Position numbers and translations under genes: made by a program. From contig NZ_CP115465.1 in assembly GCF_027912535.1 (NCBI RefSeq), positions 1,964,001-2,028,000 on the forward strand: a stretch of DNA of 64,000 nt. Reading direction: 5' to 3'. This DNA comes from Brevundimonas sp. NIBR11. Its GTDB lineage: Bacteria; Pseudomonadota; Alphaproteobacteria; Caulobacterales; Caulobacteraceae. The notes beneath the pieces were generated by a model, which was not told where the DNA came from, did not search any database, and worked only from the letters and a program-made list of their open reading frames with translations. This document shows, piece by piece, positions 8,521-16,222 of this stretch. Position 1 is the stretch's first letter; every line of letters begins with the position of its first letter.

Positions 8521-9659
8521 ATATTGAGACGATCCTTCGGCAGGGCCTCCGGGCATTCGTCGCGGATGAAGGCCAGCATCTTCTCGCGGATCTCGCAGCG
8601 GAGATCGAAGGCCACCGGGGCCGAGCGGGCGCTGGCGAGGCAGCGGACCTGGGCGACGCGGTCGGTGATATCGGTGACCTGGAGGCTGATCACCTCGCCG
8701 TCCCAGTTCGGGGAGGCGCGGCAGATCCGGTCCAGTTCGTCGCGAAGGCGGTCCATCGGCGCCTCGTAGTCGACGTACAGGAAGGCCGAGCCGATCAGAC
8801 GGGCGGTCTCGCGGGTCCAGTTCTGGAACGGCTTCTCGATAAAGTAGCTGAGCGGCAGGATCATGCGCCGCCAGTCCCACAGCTTGACCACCACATAGGT
8901 CGAGGTGATCTCCTCGATCACGCCCCATTCGTTCTCGACGATGACGGCGTCGTCGATACGGATGGGCTGGGCCGTGGCGATCTGGATGCCGGCGAACAGG
9001 TTCTTCAGCACCGGCTGGAGCGCCAGACCGGCGATGATGCCGACCACGCCGGCCGAGGCCAGCAGGGACACGCCCCACTGACGCACCGCCCCGATGGTCA
9101 TCAGGGCCAGGCCCACGGAGACGATGCCGATCGTGATGACGGCTGCGCGCTGGAGGATGCGGGTCTGGGTGATGTGCTTGCGGGCGACGAGGTTGTCCTC
9201 GGCCGCCATGTTGAACTTCCGCAGATAGACGACGGCCCACATGTCGACCGCGCCGGCCACGATCCAGCCCATGACCAGGATGGTCAGGAACAGCAGGATG
9301 GCCCGGATCGTCTGGGACGGGTCCGGGTCCAGCGGCGAAGCGGTCACCGCCACCCCGATGGAAATCAGGATGATCAGGACCCGCAGCTTGGCCCGCGCCC
9401 GTTCGACGACGCCGCGCCAGAACAGATCCTTCTTCTTCACGATCAGGCGCAGGATCGAGAAGGCGATGCGGTGCACGATCCAGCCGGCGCCGACGAAGAC
9501 GGCCACCACGATGGCCACGACCAGCCATTCCGGCAGCCAGTAGAAGCGCCGCCAGAGGGTCAGGATCTGGTGAGTCAGTTCGGTGATCTGGGGAGGCATC
9601 GAGGCGAACAGCGCGTCGGCCGCGTCGTCCGTTCCCACCGGCGGCAGCTGCGAGGCCAT
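8478..9659 (-). CDS. MscS-type small-conductance mechanosensitive channel
   Basis: This 393-residue inner-membrane channel protects against osmotic downshock. Hydrophobic segments lie at about 46-70, 92-108, 118-142 and 172-190. The pore helix and beta-domain signature (SAGVVGIIAGLALQPVLKNL, then FAGIQIATAQPIRIDDAV) is at about 202-238. The start ATG 9659 shares one base with the murG stop (TGATG), so it is the last gene of the division and cell-wall operon. The final residues (LPVGEGLSVQER) are encoded by repeat A2 and are unlikely to be ancestral. Confidence 0.92.
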   Translation of the reverse strand: MASQLPPVGTDDAADALFASMPPQITELTHQILTLWRRFYWLPEWLVVAIVVAVFVGAGWIVHRIAFSILRLIVKKKDLFWRGVVERARAKLRVLIILISIGVAVTASPLDPDPSQTIRAILLFLTILVMGWIVAGAVDMWAVVYLRKFNMAAEDNLVARKHITQTRILQRAAVITIGIVSVGLALMTIGAVRQWGVSLLASAGVVGIIAGLALQPVLKNLFAGIQIATAQPIRIDDAVIVENEWGVIEEITSTYVVVKLWDWRRMILPLSYFIEKPFQNWTRETARLIGSAFLYVDYEAPMDRLRDELDRICRASPNWDGEVISLQVTDITDRVAQVRCLASARSAPVAFDLRCEIREKMLAFIRDECPEALPKDRLNIPLPVGEGLSVQER

Positions 9660-10738
9660 CAGCCGGCCGTCGCCTCCGCCAAATCGGCCAGCCGCTGGGC
9701 CGCGTCAGGAATGGCGACGGCGCGGGCGGCCGCGCTCATGGCGGCGAGACGCTGATCGGCGAGGACGCCGGTGACGGCGGCCGTCATGGCGTCGACGGTC
9801 ACCTCGTCTTCCAGGATCATCTCGGCGGCGGAGACGTCGGTCAGGAGTTTGGCGTTCAGGCGTTGGTGATCGTCAGTGGCGATCTTCAGCGGGATCAGGA
9901 TGGACGGCATGGCGGCGACGGCGAGCTCGGCGCAGGTCGAGGCGCCGGCGCGGCCGATGACCAGATGGGCGGCCGACAGCCGGCTGGCCATGTCGCGGAA
10001 GAAGGGGGCGACCTCGGCGTCGATGCCGGCGTCGAGATAGATCTGGCGCGAGGTTTCCAGGGTCTCGGGGCGGGACTGTTGCTGGACCTTGAGGCGGCGG
10101 CGCAGCGCGTCCGGCAGGGCGGCCAGGGCGCGGGGCGTGGTCTCGGACAGGAGGCGGGCGCCTTGCGAGCCGCCGGTGACGAGGATGCGGATGGGCCCGT
10201 CGCCGGGCGGGGCATAGGCGCGGTCGAACAGGGCGCGGATGTCGGCGCGGACGGGAGCGCCGACGACCTGGGCGCGGGATTTCACCTCGGCCGAGGCGCG
10301 TTCCAGGGTCGGGAAGGAGGAGGCGACGGCGCGGACGTGGGGGGCTAGGGCGCGGTTGGTGCGGCCCAGCACCGCATTCTGTTCGTGGATCAGGGTCGGG
10401 CGCTTCTGCAGGATGGCGGCGACCAGGGCGGGGGCGGACGGATAGCCGCCGAAGCCGACGACGACCTGGGCGTTCAAACGGTCGAAGGCGGTCTGGGCCT
10501 GGCCGACGCCCCGGACGATGGCGGCGCCGGCCTTGAGCAGGCCGATGGGGCCGGAGCCGGTGGCGGCGTCCAGCGCAAGGCGTTCCTCGGCGGGGAAGGC
10601 GTGGGCGTACTGTTCGCCGCGGTGATCTGTGGCGAGGACCACGCGCCAGCCGCGCGCGGCCATCTCGCGGGCCAGGGCCTCGGCCGGGAACATGTGGCCC
10701 CCGGTTCCGCCGGCGGCGACGACGCAGAGTTGGGACAA
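9659..10738 (-). CDS. murG: UDP-GlcNAc:undecaprenyl-pyrophosphoryl-MurNAc-pentapeptide transferase MurG
   Basis: This 359-residue GT28 glycosyltransferase makes lipid II from lipid I on the inner face of the membrane. The N-terminal GGTGGH is at about 10-15 and the UDP-sugar loop GRAGASTCAELA is in the C-terminal domain. The start is TTG at 10738, which matches the usual family N-terminus (MSQLCVVAAGGTGG). It is preceded by a REP doublet separating it from ftsW and coupled to mscS downstream. Confidence 0.96.
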   Translation of the reverse strand: MSQLCVVAAGGTGGHMFPAEALAREMAARGWRVVLATDHRGEQYAHAFPAEERLALDAATGSGPIGLLKAGAAIVRGVGQAQTAFDRLNAQVVVGFGGYPSAPALVAAILQKRPTLIHEQNAVLGRTNRALAPHVRAVASSFPTLERASAEVKSRAQVVGAPVRADIRALFDRAYAPPGDGPIRILVTGGSQGARLLSETTPRALAALPDALRRRLKVQQQSRPETLETSRQIYLDAGIDAEVAPFFRDMASRLSAAHLVIGRAGASTCAELAVAAMPSILIPLKIATDDHQRLNAKLLTDVSAAEMILEDEVTVDAMTAAVTGVLADQRLAAMSAAARAVAIPDAAQRLADLAEATAG

Positions 10739-10760
10739 GAACGCGGTCTCCTGAGGTCTT

Positions 10761-10812
10761 CCTTCTCCCCTCGGGGGCGAAGGTGGCAGGCGGAGCCTGA
10801 CGGATGAGGGGG
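10761..10812. repeat. REP-like palindromic unit B1 (family B)
   Basis: It consists of a hairpin CCTTCTCCCC-TC-GGGGGCGAAGG, a second short hairpin (GGCAGGCGGAGCCTG) and the tail ACGGATGAGGGGG. It lies between murG and ftsW, inverted relative to B2 and separated from it by about 40 nt. Confidence 0.85.
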
Positions 10813-10852
10813 CTGGCGGCTACCGACGTCTTCGTCCGAGAGGTGGAAACAT

Positions 10853-10900
10853 ACCCCTCATCCGGCCCTGCGGGCCACCTTCTCCCCCAGGGGGAGAAGG
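10853..10900. repeat. REP-like palindromic unit B2 (family B, inverted)
   Basis: This is the inverted partner of B1. On the minus strand it reads CCTTCTCCCCCTGGGGGAGAAGG as a palindrome, then GGCCCGCAGGGCC and a GGATGAGGGG tail. It ends 5 nt after the ftsW stop (read on the minus strand), so the doublet fills nearly all the ftsW-murG gap and would form a stem in the operon mRNA. Confidence 0.85.
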
Positions 10901-10905
10901 CAAAC

Positions 10906-12090
10906 TCACGGCATCAGCAGGCGGCGCGGGCGCGCCAGACTGGCTCCGGGTTCGTAGGCGCCGGGGCGGCGGCGGGTCAACGCCAGCGCGAAGCCCATCG
11001 TCAGACCCATGGCCATCATCGAGGAGCCGCCGTAGCTGATGAAGGGGAGCGTCATCCCCTTGGTCGGGATCAAATTCAGGTTCACCGCCACGTTGATCGA
11101 GGCCTGCAGGCCGATCAGCATGAACAGGCCCGCCGCCGCCGTCTGTTCGAAGGGATCGTTCAGCTTCATCGCCCGGCCCATGCCGCGGAAGACGATGAAG
11201 GCGTAGAGGCCGATCATGCAGAGGCTGAGGACGAGGCCGAACTCTTCGGCGCCGACGGAGTAGATGAAGTCGGTGTGCAGATCGGGGACGGAGCGCTTCA
11301 TGACCCCCTCGCCCACCCCGCGTCCGACCAGGCCGCCGGCACGGATGGCCATGGAGGCGCGGTCGATCTGATGGGTGTCCTCGACGCCGGGCGAGACGAA
11401 TTTGGCGACGCGCGCCTGGACGTGCGGGAACAGCAGATAGATGGCGGCCATGCCCGCCGCGAACAGGCCCGACAGCACCGCGACCCAGCGCAGCGGCACC
11501 CCCGCCATGAAGAAGACGGCCATGAAGGTGGTGGTGATCAGAAGCGTCTGGCCGATGTCCGGCTGGATCAGGAGCAGGGCCACGGTGACGGCGTAGAATC
11601 CGAAGGCGATGGAGACGCCGGGGACGCCCTCGCCCTTCTGGCCTTCGGCGAACATCCAGGCGGCGAAGACGATCAGGCTGGGCTTGGCGAACTCACTGGG
11701 CTGGAGGCTGAACGGGCCGAGGTTCACCCAGCGCGCGGCTCCCTTCACCGTGTCGCCGATGAAGGGCAGCAGGGCCATGACGAAAATCGCGCCGAGCAGG
11801 CCCAGGACCGCGATGCGTCGGACGCCTCGGGGCGACAGCAGCGACATGGTCATCATGATGCCGATGCCGCCGGTGGCCCAGACGATCATGCGCCAGGAAT
11901 AGTGGAAGGGGTCGGTGATCGACTCATCGGCCAGGATGGCGGCCGGGGACGAGGCGAAGCTGAGCATGACGCCAAGGCCCATCAGGGCCAGCGCCGCGCC
12001 GAGCAGGCCGCGATCCACAGTCCAGAACCACTGGGCGATCGGGCTCTGGTCGTTGCGCGAGAAGGGGTGGGAGTAGGCGGCCTGGGTCAT
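10906..12090 (-). CDS. ftsW: Septal peptidoglycan polymerase FtsW (SEDS family)
   Basis: This 394-residue polytopic SEDS protein polymerises lipid II at the division site together with FtsI. About ten hydrophobic segments are visible. Conserved motifs include ARWVNLGPFSLQPSEFAK in the middle and the C-terminal PTKGMTLPFISYGGSS. ATG 12090 gives the normal family N-terminus. The murD stop lies 6 nt upstream. Confidence 0.96.
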   Translation of the reverse strand: MTQAAYSHPFSRNDQSPIAQWFWTVDRGLLGAALALMGLGVMLSFASSPAAILADESITDPFHYSWRMIVWATGGIGIMMTMSLLSPRGVRRIAVLGLLGAIFVMALLPFIGDTVKGAARWVNLGPFSLQPSEFAKPSLIVFAAWMFAEGQKGEGVPGVSIAFGFYAVTVALLLIQPDIGQTLLITTTFMAVFFMAGVPLRWVAVLSGLFAAGMAAIYLLFPHVQARVAKFVSPGVEDTHQIDRASMAIRAGGLVGRGVGEGVMKRSVPDLHTDFIYSVGAEEFGLVLSLCMIGLYAFIVFRGMGRAMKLNDPFEQTAAAGLFMLIGLQASINVAVNLNLIPTKGMTLPFISYGGSSMMAMGLTMGFALALTRRRPGAYEPGASLARPRRLLMP

Positions 12091-12096
12091 GGTTTC

Positions 12097-13602
12097 TCAA
12101 CCATGAACGGAAGGGGTAGCTCCGAGGTTAAGAACGGCGGCCCGGAACGATTCTCCACGCGCTTCGAAGTCGGGAAACTGGTCGAAGCTGGCGCAGGCGG
12201 GGCTGAGGAGAACGACCTGATCGCCTCCGGCCTGTTGGGCGTCGGCCGATGCGAGGGCGACGGCCGTGGCCATGTCGTTCGCGATGACGTGGGGCGTGTC
12301 GCCGAGCGCAGCCGCGAAGTCCTCGGCCGCCTCGCCGATGAGGTAGGCCTTGGTCACGCGCGGGAACAGGTCGCGAAGGTCCTCTATGCCGCCGTCCTTG
12401 GCGCGGCCGCCGGCGATCCAGAAGGTGGTCGGATACGACATGAGAGCCTGGCGCGCGGCGTCGGCGTTGGTGGCCTTGGAGTCGTTGACGAAACGGACGG
12501 GGCCGAGATGACCGACCGTCTCCATGCGGTGGGCGAGGCCGGGGAAGGTCATCAGGCCCTCAACGGCGGCGTCGTGCGAAACGCCGACTGCGCGGGCGGC
12601 GGCATAGGCGAAGGCGGCGTTCTGGGCGTTGTGACGGCCGGGCAGAGAGCGGGCGTTGGTGAAGTCGATGGTCGAGTCGGCGACGGTGAGCTGGCCGGGC
12701 GTAGCAACGATCCATTCTCCCCTCGGGGGAGAAGGTGGGCCTGAAGGGCTCGGATGAGGGGGCTGCGTCAGCGAACTCTCTCCAGCCAATGAGGATGCGG
12801 ACAGAACCCCCTCATCCGTCTCGCTCCGCGAGCCACCTTCTCCCCCGAGGGGAGAAGAATAGGTTTGGACGGTTGCCACATTGGCCACGCGCCGGGCGAC
12901 GCGCCTGCCCCACTCCTCGTCGATTCCGATCAGGGCGACCGCCTCACCCCCCAGATTGGCGAACAGCCGGGCCTTGGCGGCGACATAGCCTTCCATGCCG
13001 CCGTGGCGATCGAGGTGATCAGGCGAGATGTTGGTCAGGATGGCGACATCGGGGGCGAAGCTGGTGGTCAGGTCCAACTGGTAGCTGGAGACCTCGATGA
13101 CATAGGCCTGAACCTCGGTCGGGGCCGGCAGGGCGAGGACGCCGATGCCGATGTTGCCGCCAACGGCGACCTTCAGGCCCGCCTGTTTCAGCACCCAGCC
13201 GATCAGGGCCGTGGTGGTGGACTTGCCGTTGGTGCCGGTGATGGCGACGACCTTGGGGCGCAGCGAGGCAGGCGTGGCGGCGAGCGCGCGGGCGAACAGT
13301 TCGATGTCGCCGATGACGGAGACGTTCGCGGCGCGCGCCTTGTCCACGGTCCAGTGGGGCTTGGGGTGGGTCAGGGGGGCGCCCGGCGAAAGGACGAGGG
13401 CCGCGAAGGACGACCAGTCGGCGACGGTCAGGTCCTCGACCTCGAAGCCTTCGGCCTCGGCCTGCAGACGGCTGGACACGCCGTCGTCCCAAAGGATCGG
13501 CTCGGCCCCGCCGGCCTTGAGGGCGCGGGCGGCGGTGATGCCCGACCGGCCGAGGCCGAAGACGGCGACGCGCTGGCCCTCATAGCCGGGGACGGGGATC
13601 AC
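12097..13602 (-). CDS. murD: UDP-N-acetylmuramoylalanine-D-glutamate ligase MurD, with an in-frame repeat insertion
   Basis: This 501-residue protein adds D-Glu to UDP-MurNAc-L-Ala in the cytoplasm. The N-terminal Rossmann motif is GLGRSG (16-21), the ATP loop TGTNGKST is at about 122-129, and NISPDHLDRHGG and SLPGRHNAQN are the Mur ligase motifs. Residues of about 249-297 (YSSPLGGEGGSR... to ...SPPRGEW) come from a REP doublet. Without them the length is about 453, the normal size for MurD. The start is GTG 13602. The insert lies in the central ATPase domain between conserved blocks, so the enzyme may tolerate it as a loop. Confidence 0.95.
   Translation of the reverse strand: MIPVPGYEGQRVAVFGLGRSGITAARALKAGGAEPILWDDGVSSRLQAEAEGFEVEDLTVADWSSFAALVLSPGAPLTHPKPHWTVDKARAANVSVIGDIELFARALAATPASLRPKVVAITGTNGKSTTTALIGWVLKQAGLKVAVGGNIGIGVLALPAPTEVQAYVIEVSSYQLDLTTSFAPDVAILTNISPDHLDRHGGMEGYVAAKARLFANLGGEAVALIGIDEEWGRRVARRVANVATVQTYSSPLGGEGGSRSETDEGVLSASSLAGESSLTQPPHPSPSGPPSPPRGEWIVATPGQLTVADSTIDFTNARSLPGRHNAQNAAFAYAAARAVGVSHDAAVEGLMTFPGLAHRMETVGHLGPVRFVNDSKATNADAARQALMSYPTTFWIAGGRAKDGGIEDLRDLFPRVTKAYLIGEAAEDFAAALGDTPHVIANDMATAVALASADAQQAGGDQVVLLSPACASFDQFPDFEARGESFRAAVLNLGATPSVHG
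12714..12762. repeat. REP-like palindromic unit B3 inside murD
   Basis: The unit reads TTCTCCCCTCGGGGGAGAA as a perfect palindrome, then a degenerate second hairpin and the tail CGGATGAGGGGG. It matches B1 and B4. It lies in the murD coding region and forms the 3' half (in murD direction) of the inserted doublet. Confidence 0.88.
12807..12857. repeat. REP-like palindromic unit B4 inside murD (inverted)
   Basis: This is the inverted partner of B3, with palindrome CTTCTCCCCTCGGGGGAGAAG, second hairpin GGCTCGCGGAGCGAG and tail ACGGATGAGGGGG when read on the minus strand. Together B3, a 44 nt spacer and B4 span 12714-12857, 144 nt or exactly 48 codons, which keeps the murD frame. Confidence 0.88.
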
Positions 13603-13606
13603 GGGT

Positions 13607-14716
13607 CTAGCGCAGCTTGAGGGTGGCGAGACCCAGCAGGGCCAGCATGGCGGCGACGATCCAGAAGCGGATCACGACGGTCGATTCCGGCCAGCCCAGT
13701 TTTTCGAAATGGTGGTGGATGGGGGCCATCAGGAAGATGCGTTTGCCGGTGGCCTTGAAGTAGGCGACCTGGATCATGACCGAGGCGGCCTCGACGACGA
13801 ACAGGCCGCCGACGATGCCGAGGACCAGCTCGTGCTTGGTGGCCACGGCGATCGCGCCGAGCGCGCCGCCCAGGGCCAGCGAGCCGGTGTCGCCCATGAA
13901 GATCTTGGCCGGCGGGGCGTTGTACCAGAGGAAGCCCACGCCCCCGCCGATGATGGCGGCGCAGAAAATGGCCAGTTCACCCGAGCCCGGCACGTGGTGG
14001 ACGCCCAGATACTCCGCGAAGATGAAGTTGCCGACGAGGTAGGAGATGACGCCGAAGGCCGCCGCCGACATCATCACCGGCACGATGGCCAGGCCGTCCA
14101 GACCGTCGGTCAGGTTCACCGCATTGGAGAAGCCGACAAGGGTGAAGGCGGCGAAGGCCACGTAGAACCAGCCGATGTTCAGCAGCACGTCCTTGAAGAA
14201 GGGGAAGGCGATAGAGGTCTCAAGCCCCGGTGAGGTCGGCGAGCGCCACATCCACAGGACGACGCAGACGCCCGCGATGACCGAGACGACGATCTGGGCC
14301 GCCAGCTTCTGTTTCGAGGTCAGGCCGGCCGAGGTCTGTTTCGTGACCTTGGCGTAGTCGTCGATGAAGCCCAGGACGCCGAAGGCCGCCGTCACGAAGC
14401 TCACGATCCAGATGTAGGGGTTGGTCAGGTCGCCCCACAGGAAGACGGCGACCGCGATGCCCGCCAGGATCATCAGCCCGCCCATCGTCGGGGTGCCGAC
14501 CTTGGAGAGGTGGCTGACCGGCCCGTCGGCGCGGATCGGCTGACCCTTGCCCTGTTTGACGCGCATGTAGGAGATGAAGCGGCTGCCCATGGCGACAGCG
14601 ACGATCATGGCTGTGGCCATGGCGAGGGCGACACGAACGGTCTGGTACTGGACCAGGTTGAGCAGGGGGTAATCCTGCGCCACGTCGGCGAAATACAGAT
14701 AGAGCAGATAGAACAT
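13607..14716 (-). CDS. mraY: Phospho-N-acetylmuramoyl-pentapeptide transferase MraY
   Basis: This 369-residue integral membrane enzyme forms lipid I from UDP-MurNAc-pentapeptide and undecaprenyl phosphate. About ten hydrophobic helices are visible. Key motifs are [10 protein letters not shown] (Asp pair), [22 protein letters not shown] and the [12 protein letters not shown] histidine loop. The start ATG 14716 gives the usual MFYLLY N-terminus. The murD start is 4 nt downstream of its stop. Confidence 0.97.
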   Translation of the reverse strand: MFYLLYLYFADVAQDYPLLNLVQYQTVRVALAMATAMIVAVAMGSRFISYMRVKQGKGQPIRADGPVSHLSKVGTPTMGGLMILAGIAVAVFLWGDLTNPYIWIVSFVTAAFGVLGFIDDYAKVTKQTSAGLTSKQKLAAQIVVSVIAGVCVVLWMWRSPTSPGLETSIAFPFFKDVLLNIGWFYVAFAAFTLVGFSNAVNLTDGLDGLAIVPVMMSAAAFGVISYLVGNFIFAEYLGVHHVPGSGELAIFCAAIIGGGVGFLWYNAPPAKIFMGDTGSLALGGALGAIAVATKHELVLGIVGGLFVVEAASVMIQVAYFKATGKRIFLMAPIHHHFEKLGWPESTVVIRFWIVAAMLALLGLATLKLR

Positions 14717-14750
14717 TCTTGTAGCCCCCTACCGGGTCGCGCGCGGCGCT

Positions 14751-14825
14751 CCCCTACTTGAGGGGCGGACCCCCCATTCTTGTTTCCCTATCAACGCGCG
14801 CGCGGCGCGCGCCTGCTTGAGGGAA
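14751..14825 (-). other. Two hairpins in the murF-mraY intergenic gap
   Basis: The 117 nt between the murF stop and the mraY start is the longest gap in an otherwise tightly packed operon. It holds a short stem CCCCT-ACTTG-AGGGG (14751-14765) and a longer stem-loop bounded by TTCCCT (14784-14789) and AGGGAA (14820-14825) around a GC-alternating core. CTACTTGAGGG and CTGCTTGAGGG after GC-rich runs suggest a degenerate direct repeat. A role in mRNA processing or stability is possible, but only the structure is seen. Confidence 0.5.
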
Positions 14826-14833
14826 GTCGTTCC

Positions 14834-16222
14834 CTAGCGCTCTAGCGCCGCCAATGCGGCTGCGACAAGCGAAGCCTTGGACCCGTTGGAGCCCTTCACC
14901 ATGACGATGTCATTGGCGCCGACCAGATCGGCGGCCTGAGCGGCGAGTTCGGCCGCAGTCGGCGCCCAGACGCCGCGACGGGAGGGCGGCAGGGCGTCGT
15001 AGAGATGGCGCATCTCCGCACCCGCGGCATGGACGATATCGAGGCCGGCGGCGTCGATGGGCTCGGCAAGACCGGCATGCATGGCGGCGGACTGGTCGCC
15101 CAGTTCCAGCATGTCCGACAGGACCGCGATGCGGCGGCCGCCCAGTGCGATCGGCTTGGCGCCCAGCGAGCGGAATCCGGCGGTCATCGACAGCGGATTG
15201 GCGTTGTAGCTCTCGTCGATCAGGGTGAAGGCGCCGCCGGGGATGGGGATGCGGCGCGTCTCTCCCCTGCCCTTCAGCGGCTGGAAGTCGGCGAGGGCCT
15301 GAAGCGCGGTCTCGACCTGGACGTCCAGCGCCTCGAGCATCAGGAGGACGGCCAGGCTGTTCAGGCCCCAGTGGAACCCGGACTGTTTCAGGGTGAAGTC
15401 CAGCGCCCGACCGCGCAGCTCGGCCTTGACGCGAGCGCCGCCCTCGAAGGGGGCGAAGTCGAGCAGACGGGCGTCGTGGCCGGCCTGCGAGCCAAAGACA
15501 GCGATGTCGGCGTCCACGGCCAGGGCGGCGGCTTTCAGCGTGTCTACCCAGATGTCGCCGTTGACGACGGCCAGACCGCCCGGGGCCAGGCCCTCGAAGA
15601 TCGAGGCCTTCTCGCGGGCGACCCCGGCCTCGCCGTCGGCGAAGGCCTCGATGTGGACGGGGCCCACGGTAGTGACGCAGGCGGCGTGGGGCCGGACCTG
15701 TTTCGACAGGGGGGCGATCTCGCCCGGCGCGTTCATGCCGATCTCGAAGACGGCGCGCTGGGTCGCCTGGGGCATGCGGGCCAGCGTCAGGGGCACGCCG
15801 ATATGGTTGTTGTAGCTCTTGATCGAGGCGTGGGCGGGGCCGGCGAGATCGAGACCGGCCTTGATCGCCTGGGTGACCGAGGTCTTGCCGACGCTGCCGG
15901 TGACGGCGCCGCGTTTGGCGGGGGTGCGGTCGCGGGCGAAGGCGCCCATGGCCTCCAGTCCGTGCAGGGTGTCGGGAACGATAACGCAGGGACCGGAGAC
16001 GGCGTGTTCGACCAAGGCGCCGGTGGCTCCGGCGGCGAAGGCGCTGTCGGCGAAGTCGTGACCGTCGCGGGCGCCCTTCAGCGCCAGAAACAGGTCGCCG
16101 GGGCCGATCTCACGGCTGTTGTAGGTGAGGCCGTGCGCTTCGAAGTCGCCGCCTTCGATCCTCCCGCCCGTGGCCGTGGCGATGTCTTTCGCCGTCCAGA
16201 GAGGCGGGGTGGTGTCAGGCAT
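14834..16222 (-). CDS. murF: UDP-N-acetylmuramoyl-tripeptide-D-alanyl-D-alanine ligase MurF
   Basis: This 462-residue cytoplasmic ligase adds D-Ala-D-Ala to the UDP-MurNAc tripeptide. The ATP loop is TGSVGKTS, followed by SIKSYNNHIGVPLTL and DESYNANPLSM, which are typical of MurF. ATG 16222 (MPDTTPPLW) lies inside the end of murE (8 nt overlap); an earlier TTG at 16243 is in frame but less likely. Confidence 0.95.
   Translation of the reverse strand: MPDTTPPLWTAKDIATATGGRIEGGDFEAHGLTYNSREIGPGDLFLALKGARDGHDFADSAFAAGATGALVEHAVSGPCVIVPDTLHGLEAMGAFARDRTPAKRGAVTGSVGKTSVTQAIKAGLDLAGPAHASIKSYNNHIGVPLTLARMPQATQRAVFEIGMNAPGEIAPLSKQVRPHAACVTTVGPVHIEAFADGEAGVAREKASIFEGLAPGGLAVVNGDIWVDTLKAAALAVDADIAVFGSQAGHDARLLDFAPFEGGARVKAELRGRALDFTLKQSGFHWGLNSLAVLLMLEALDVQVETALQALADFQPLKGRGETRRIPIPGGAFTLIDESYNANPLSMTAGFRSLGAKPIALGGRRIAVLSDMLELGDQSAAMHAGLAEPIDAAGLDIVHAAGAEMRHLYDALPPSRRGVWAPTAAELAAQAADLVGANDIVMVKGSNGSKASLVAAALAALER

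Noticed and set aside
10804..12744. A long plus-strand frame opposite ftsW and part of murD
   Set aside because: Its composition (Gly/Asp/His-rich) is typical of a GC-rich antisense shadow and the minus-strand genes are certain.
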